From assembly GCA_015661985.1 (NCBI GenBank), contig DQVB01000689.1, forward strand, positions 1 to 8,698: DNA of 8,698 bases, read 5' to 3'. The DNA comes from Planctomycetota bacterium. GTDB taxonomy: Bacteria > Planctomycetota > Planctomycetia > Pirellulales > Thermoguttaceae. Shown piece by piece: positions 6,686 through 8,698 of the stretch. The notes under the pieces were generated by a model that worked only from the letters and a program-made list of their open reading frames with translations, made no database searches and was not told where the DNA came from. How positions within the stretch are numbered: the stretch's first letter is position 1; every line of letters begins with the position of its first letter. The position numbers and the translations under genes were made by a program.

Positions 6686-6860
6686 ATGGGCAAGCTGCGG
6701 CAACGGCCCGGGCACAGCCGGACAGAACCAGGGGGAGCCGGTCCGCCGGTCGCCTCCCACCTGCGGGGCCACCGCCACAAGGGTTCGACAGTCACCTCGA
6801 CCAACCCAGCTGCCTCGCCCCGCCCGAGCAGGGCAGTTTTTGGCAGCTGATGTTGGTGAA

Positions 6861-6888
6861 ATTATACGCCACCACGCCGGCCGGGCAA
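6861..6888 (-). promoter_or_regulatory. Sigma70-like promoter for sodA
   Basis: On the minus strand TTGCCC (6888-6883) is followed after 16 nt by a perfect TATAAT (6866-6861). Matches are 4/6 and 6/6. A perfect -10 is notable in DNA this GC-rich. Transcription would start near 6854, giving a leader of about 180 nt before the sodA ATG. I recognise no known riboswitch or binding site in that leader. Confidence 0.55.
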
Positions 6889-6985
6889 CCCGGCAATGGC
6901 CGCCGGCCTTGCTCAGGGCGCGACCCGCTCGGCTCGGCCTGGAGTCCTGCCACCTCAGCCGACCCGGTCAGGAGAGGCCGCTCCC

Positions 6986-7225
6986 GGCTCCTACTTGGAT
7001 CCCGGTTCTGCTCTGTTCGATCGTGAGAAGAGGCTCTATTTTACCCACAGTCCGGATGATAGCTTCGCCCAATCGACCTTACAGTTTACGCAAGATGGCA
7101 CCTCGGCGGGGAGTAATGGCTTCTTCGTTTCCCAGCCGGTGCCAGAGCCGCCTGGCGTTTTGTTGTTCACGCTTGTCGTCGGCCTGGTCGCCCTGCTTCG
7201 GGGCCGCCACTGTTGGAAAGCGCGT
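6986..7225 (+). pseudogene. 3' remnant of a PEP-CTERM sorted extracellular protein
   Basis: The plus-strand frame here encodes a plausible end of an exported protein, including LYFTHSPDDSF and LQFTQDGTSAGSNGFFV. It is followed by a PEP-CTERM sorting signal: VPEP (7139-7150), the hydrophobic segment GVLLFTLVVGLVALL (7154-7198) and a basic RGRHCWKAR cluster. These are the three parts recognised by the exosortase/PEP-CTERM system. Nothing upstream looks like the rest of such a protein. The nearest in-frame ATG (6896) has no ribosome-binding site and no signal peptide. Downstream there is no stop after the basic cluster; the frame runs on into the antisense of the aldolase gene to 7453. The 7020-7135 part is visibly lower in GC than its surroundings. 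A decayed gene end is the best reading; the 5' boundary is approximate. Confidence 0.55.
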
Positions 7226-7346
7226 TCCGTGGGCCATTCGGCACGCCCTCAGTCTGGGGCCGATCCCGTCCGCGCCACCTTCAGGCCTTTCCGCCTGCGA
7301 CGGCCGGTCCGGCGCGCCGTTCCGTGTGCCGGCAGGGAACGAGGGT
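7226..7346. other. Gap downstream of the aldolase gene, weak hairpins only
   Basis: This spacer follows the PEP-CTERM remnant and lies 3' of the minus-strand aldolase gene. It holds a 5-bp hairpin, CAGGC (7282-7286) with GCCTG (7293-7297), and a CGGCGCGCCG palindrome near 7310. Either could contribute to terminating the aldolase transcript, but neither has a T-run. Confidence 0.3.
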
Positions 7347-8315
7347 TCAGACGTCGCTCGTCAGTTTGTCGTAGAACTCCACGTACTTGTCACGTTCTTC
7401 ACCGCGGCGGGCGGCGATGGCGGCCCGTGGATGCTGATTCAGTTGGCCCGTGATGTTGTACTCCACGTACGGCCCCCACTCCACCACCCTGCGGAGCGGC
7501 TGGAGATAGTCCTGCAGTACTTGGTAGATCGGGCGGATGTGGAATTTGGGGTTACGCAAGAAACCGATCAAGAGCTCCATGGGACAGTTGCCTGCGCCGC
7601 GGCCCAGGCCTGCCATGGACGCGTCCACGCGATTGGCCCCGTGGATAATGGCTTCGATCGTGTTGGCGAAGGCCAGCTGCTGGTTATTGTGGGCGTGCAT
7701 TCCCACCATCTTCGCATCGGACCTGGCGTACTCCATGTACTTCTTGACCAGGATCTCGATCTGCTCGGCATAGAGCGAGCCGAAGCTATCGACGACTACC
7801 AGAACCGAGGCGGGCGTGTTGGCCAAGACCTCCAGCGCTTGTTCGATCTCCGTCTCGGTGGCCGTGGAGACGGCCATCAGATTTGCGGATACCTCGTAGC
7901 CCTTTTCCGCCGCGTCGTGGATCATGTCCACCGCCTCAGAGACCTGGTGGACGTAGAAGGCCACCCGGATCATGTCCAGCACGCTTTCGCTCTTGGGCAG
8001 CACATCCGTTTGCCAATCCGATTTGCCGGCGTCGCACATGGCTGCCAGCTTCAAGGGCGTGCTGTTGTCGCCCACGATGCGGCGGATGTCTTCTTCGTCG
8101 CAGTGTTTCCAGGGGCCGAAGTTGTCCGGGGGGAAGAGCTTCTTGGAGTTCTTGTAGCCGATTTCCATGTAATCGATACCTGCTGCCACGCAGGTCTCGT
8201 AAATGGCCTTGACGAAATCGTCGTCGAAGTGGTGGTCGTTGATCAGACCCCCGTCGCGGACGGTACAATCGAGCACCTTCAGTTCGGGACGGTACGTAAT
8301 CCAGGGAGCAGGCAC
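7347..8315 (-). CDS. HMGL-like (DRE-TIM) aldolase / metallolyase, related to 4-hydroxy-2-oxovalerate aldolase
   Basis: This is a 322-residue TIM-barrel protein of the HMGL-like family (pyruvate/acyl-CoA-dependent aldolases and lyases). VLDCTVRDGG (14-23) supplies the R20-D21 catalytic/metal-binding motif. MHAHNN gives H207 and H209 as metal ligands. VDASMAGLGRGAGNCPMELL matches the conserved G-R-G-A-G-N loop of 4-hydroxy-2-oxovalerate aldolase-like enzymes. The C-terminus (YNITGQLNQHPRAA onward) does not look like the DmpG communication domain, and no partner acylating aldehyde dehydrogenase gene is adjacent, so a catechol meta-cleavage role is not supported. The substrate is unknown; divalent-metal-dependent retro-aldol or Claisen chemistry on a 2-oxo acid is inferred from the family. 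The GTG at 8315 is chosen because GGAG lies 9 nt upstream and family similarity begins just after it. The next in-frame option is a TTG at 8405, which would cross a strong hairpin. The protein is cytosolic, with no signal peptide. Confidence 0.9.
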   Translation of the reverse strand: MPAPWITYRPELKVLDCTVRDGGLINDHHFDDDFVKAIYETCVAAGIDYMEIGYKNSKKLFPPDNFGPWKHCDEEDIRRIVGDNSTPLKLAAMCDAGKSDWQTDVLPKSESVLDMIRVAFYVHQVSEAVDMIHDAAEKGYEVSANLMAVSTATETEIEQALEVLANTPASVLVVVDSFGSLYAEQIEILVKKYMEYARSDAKMVGMHAHNNQQLAFANTIEAIIHGANRVDASMAGLGRGAGNCPMELLIGFLRNPKFHIRPIYQVLQDYLQPLRRVVEWGPYVEYNITGQLNQHPRAAIAARRGEERDKYVEFYDKLTSDV

Positions 8316-8377
8316 CGAGAATGTCTCCAGCAGGAAAGGGGTAGGGGACAAACGGGCATGGTGTGCCCTTCCACCGC

Positions 8378-8403
8378 GGGCCAGCCCCGGAGCCGGCTGG
8401 CCC
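8378..8403. repeat. 9-bp perfect GC-rich hairpin in the aldolase leader
   Basis: GGGCCAGCC (8378-8386) and GGCTGGCCC (8395-8403) are perfect inverted repeats with an 8-nt loop. The hairpin lies 63 nt upstream of the GTG start on the minus strand and downstream of the candidate promoter, so it would form in the mRNA leader. It could act in attenuation or mRNA stability, or terminate a transcript from further right. No T-run follows it. Confidence 0.5.
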
Positions 8404-8459
8404 AAACCCGGCGGCCAAGTCGCTCTGGCGGACGCCCCCGGCAGGGTCGCGGCCCGGCG

Positions 8460-8478
8460 GTCACCCGGGTCACCCGAG
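8460..8478. promoter_or_regulatory. Tandem 9-bp repeat at the predicted aldolase transcription start
   Basis: GTCACCCGG (8460-8468) is followed directly by GTCACCCGA (8469-8477), 8 of 9 bases identical. On the minus strand this reads as two GGGTGAC units in a row, placed just downstream of the candidate -10. Two closely spaced copies at a start site would suit an operator, but the unit is short. Confidence 0.3.
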
Positions 8479-8479
8479 T

Positions 8480-8508
8480 AATTTGGCGTACCTGCGGCCG
8501 GCTGTCAA
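8480..8508 (-). promoter_or_regulatory. Candidate promoter for the aldolase gene
   Basis: On the minus strand a perfect TTGACA (8508-8503) is followed after 17 nt by CAAATT (8485-8480), which matches TATAAT at 3/6 including the key A2 and final T. The start would fall near 8473, giving a leader of about 158 nt that contains the 8378-8403 hairpin. Confidence 0.4.
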
Positions 8509-8698
8509 CCGACTGGTCGGGGTGCGAGGCGCCTCCGCCGCGCTGAGCCGGTCCGGGCGGGCGGCGAGGATCCCAAAGGCGGCGCCCGTCGCCCAGCCGC
8601 TGGCTGCAGCCACACAGCCAGCCTGGCCGAGCGCGAGGGGCGGTGGTTGTCAGCGGGGCGAGCCAGATCTATGCTTGCCCAGGGAGCCCTCCGTGGGC
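8509..8698. other. Right-edge sequence, no gene supported; one 8-bp hairpin
   Basis: I see no convincing coding region here. One minus-strand frame is open from the right edge to about 8510, but its composition (Arg/Pro/Ala-rich, no motif) is what random GC-rich DNA gives. GCTGGCTG (8599-8606) and CAGCCAGC (8615-8622) form a perfect 8-bp hairpin with an 8-nt loop, which may terminate a gene beyond the right edge on either strand. Confidence 0.4.

Larger units (their letters stand above)
6674..6985. other. sodA leader and promoter region, no gene seen
   Basis: This stretch holds the sodA ribosome-binding site, its roughly 180-nt leader and its promoter (6861-6888). Beyond the promoter the sequence is GC-rich with open frames of random-looking Pro/Arg/Gly-rich composition, and I see no gene. 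A weak 4-bp hairpin (GCCC 6822-6825, GGGC 6831-6834) followed by TTTTT lies on the plus strand, but no plus-strand gene precedes it. Confidence 0.5.

Noticed and set aside
6674..6778. N-terminal extension of superoxide dismutase from an upstream GTG
   Set aside because: The 35 extra residues do not resemble the family or a signal peptide, and a good ribosome-binding site precedes the internal ATG at 6673.
6822..6841. Intrinsic terminator on the plus strand (GCCC/GGGC stem then TTTTT)
   Set aside because: The stem is only 4 bp, two bases separate it from the T-run, and no plus-strand gene lies upstream for it to terminate.
8316..8405. N-terminal extension of the aldolase from a TTG at 8405
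   Set aside because: The 30 extra residues are low-complexity, the TTG sits just outside a strong hairpin, and a GTG with a good ribosome-binding site lies next to the start of family similarity.
6663..8546. A 627-codon open frame on the plus strand spanning the sodA-aldolase region
   Set aside because: Its second half is exactly antisense to the aldolase, and the first half crosses the sodA leader and the PEP-CTERM remnant in another frame. No domain or ribosome-binding site supports it.

Overview
The window is GC-rich DNA (roughly 65% G+C by eye) and its gene content points to a planctomycete. The markers are a DUF1559 pilin-like protein with the H-X9-DG C-terminus, a very large secreted cytochrome c protein with an attached SUMF1/FGE-type domain, and a trace of a PEP-CTERM sorting signal. 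Nothing suggests a plasmid, phage, CRISPR array, tRNA, rRNA gene or intact insertion sequence.

Layout. (1) 58-1008, plus: a DUF1559 pseudopilin-like protein, with a 10-bp hairpin directly upstream. (2) 1150-1503, minus: a small STAS-domain (anti-sigma-factor-antagonist-like) protein, converging on the first gene. (3) 1504-1920: a 417-nt divergent intergenic region. (4) 1921-5985, plus: the centrepiece, a 1354-residue exported protein. In order it has a glutamine-amidotransferase/ThuA-like domain, a helical linker, a beta-propeller and middle domain like hydrazine synthase subunit alpha (HzsA), two CxxCH heme c motifs, and a C-terminal formylglycine-generating-enzyme (FGE-sulfatase/SUMF1) domain that lacks the first catalytic cysteine. 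(5) 6062-6673, minus: Mn-type superoxide dismutase, converging on gene 4 across a perfect 8-bp hairpin. A sigma70-like promoter with a perfect TATAAT gives it a leader of about 180 nt. (6) About 6986-7225, plus: a promoterless 3' remnant of a PEP-CTERM protein with no proper start or stop. (7) 7347-8315, minus: an HMGL-like (DRE-TIM) aldolase/metallolyase with a candidate promoter and leader hairpin upstream. (8) 8316-8698: regulatory and apparently non-coding DNA.

The genes look like separate transcription units, because strands alternate and gaps are large; no operon is evident. The most interesting object is the multidomain HzsA-like diheme protein. It lies alone, without hydrazine synthase beta/gamma genes, so its activity cannot be assumed to be hydrazine synthesis. 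A periplasmic redox or sensing role is inferred. Start codons for four genes were moved or confirmed from Shine-Dalgarno positions, and promoter calls are by eye only.
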